From NCBI GenBank assembly GCA_023390905.1, contig JAEWBY010000001.1:1-5217 (forward strand): a stretch of DNA of 5,217 nt, written 5' to 3'. Positions 4,197 through 5,217 of the stretch are shown in pieces (within the stretch, counting starts at the first letter, position 1; every line of letters starts with the position of its first letter). This DNA comes from Pseudomonadota bacterium. Its GTDB lineage: Bacteria; Pseudomonadota; Gammaproteobacteria; Xanthomonadales; Xanthomonadaceae. Below the pieces are notes generated by a model. It ran no database searches and had not been told where the DNA came from. It saw only the letters and a program-made list of their open reading frames with translations. A program made the translations under genes and the position numbers.

Positions 4197-4217
4197 CTAG
4201 AACAAATGGGGTACATT
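4189..4217 (+). promoter_or_regulatory. recA promoter
   Basis: TTGCGA (4189-4194) and TACATT (4212-4217) are separated by 17 bases, a good sigma-70 arrangement. Transcription would start near 4224, leaving a leader of about 65 bases. The -35 lies within the LexA operator, as expected for an SOS-repressed gene. Confidence 0.65.
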
Positions 4218-4274
4218 GCTTTTATCGCCGCGCCGCCCTCGCAACTGTTTGTCCCTCACGCGAATCCTCGCCAT

Positions 4275-4280
4275 AAGGAG
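4275..4280 (+). promoter_or_regulatory. recA ribosome binding site
   Basis: AAGGAG lies eight bases before the ATG at 4289. It decides in favour of this start over the in-frame ATG at 4328, which would give a protein beginning M-D-K-S-K-A-L without an equally good site in front. Confidence 0.75.
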
Positions 4281-4288
4281 CACGACCT

Positions 4289-5217
<929 letters not shown>

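Overview
The window looks like chromosome from a Bradyrhizobium-type alphaproteobacterium (Nitrobacteraceae). This rests on the high GC content, on a RecA of typical Bradyrhizobium/Rhizobiales sequence at the right edge, and on a GAAC-N7-GAAC SOS box in front of it. It also rests on a run of very small hypothetical proteins of the kind common in that group. The taxonomic call comes from recognising sequence style, not from a database search.

Layout. Positions 1-129 hold no gene I can support, but contain a 26-bp near-perfect palindrome (99-124) just beyond the end of a minus-strand PilZ-domain gene (130-372). A spacer with two inverted repeats follows, then a minus-strand PaaI-type hotdog thioesterase (608-1072). 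A divergent spacer separates it from a plus-strand group: a 43-aa lipoprotein (1220-1351), a 99-aa exported Lys/Ala/Pro-rich protein (1418-1717) and an 84-aa cytoplasmic protein (1824-2078). A DUF6894-type protein (2103-2336, minus) converges on that group. After a 341-base gap comes a two-helix DUF2798-type membrane protein (2678-2935, plus). A minus-strand intrinsic terminator begins exactly at its stop codon and has no minus-strand gene to serve, which suggests a small RNA or leader-type transcript (about 2935-3032). Next are a 29-aa single-helix membrane peptide (3212-3301, plus) and an AT-rich spacer with an operator-like inverted repeat (3424-3453). Two small minus-strand genes follow (3468-3635, 55 aa; 3779-3979, 66 aa, TTG start). 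The window ends in recA (from 4289, cut at the right edge), with an SOS box overlapping its promoter.

Function. Apart from recA (recombination and SOS induction), the PilZ protein (probable c-di-GMP or PilZ-fold adaptor) and the thioesterase, the genes are short, probably single-gene units of unknown function. I see no defence system, transposon, CRISPR array, tRNA or rRNA, and no multi-gene system. The items most worth a second look are the orphan terminator/small RNA at 2935-3032, the very small genes at 1220-1351 and 3212-3301, and the operator-like repeat at 3424-3453.
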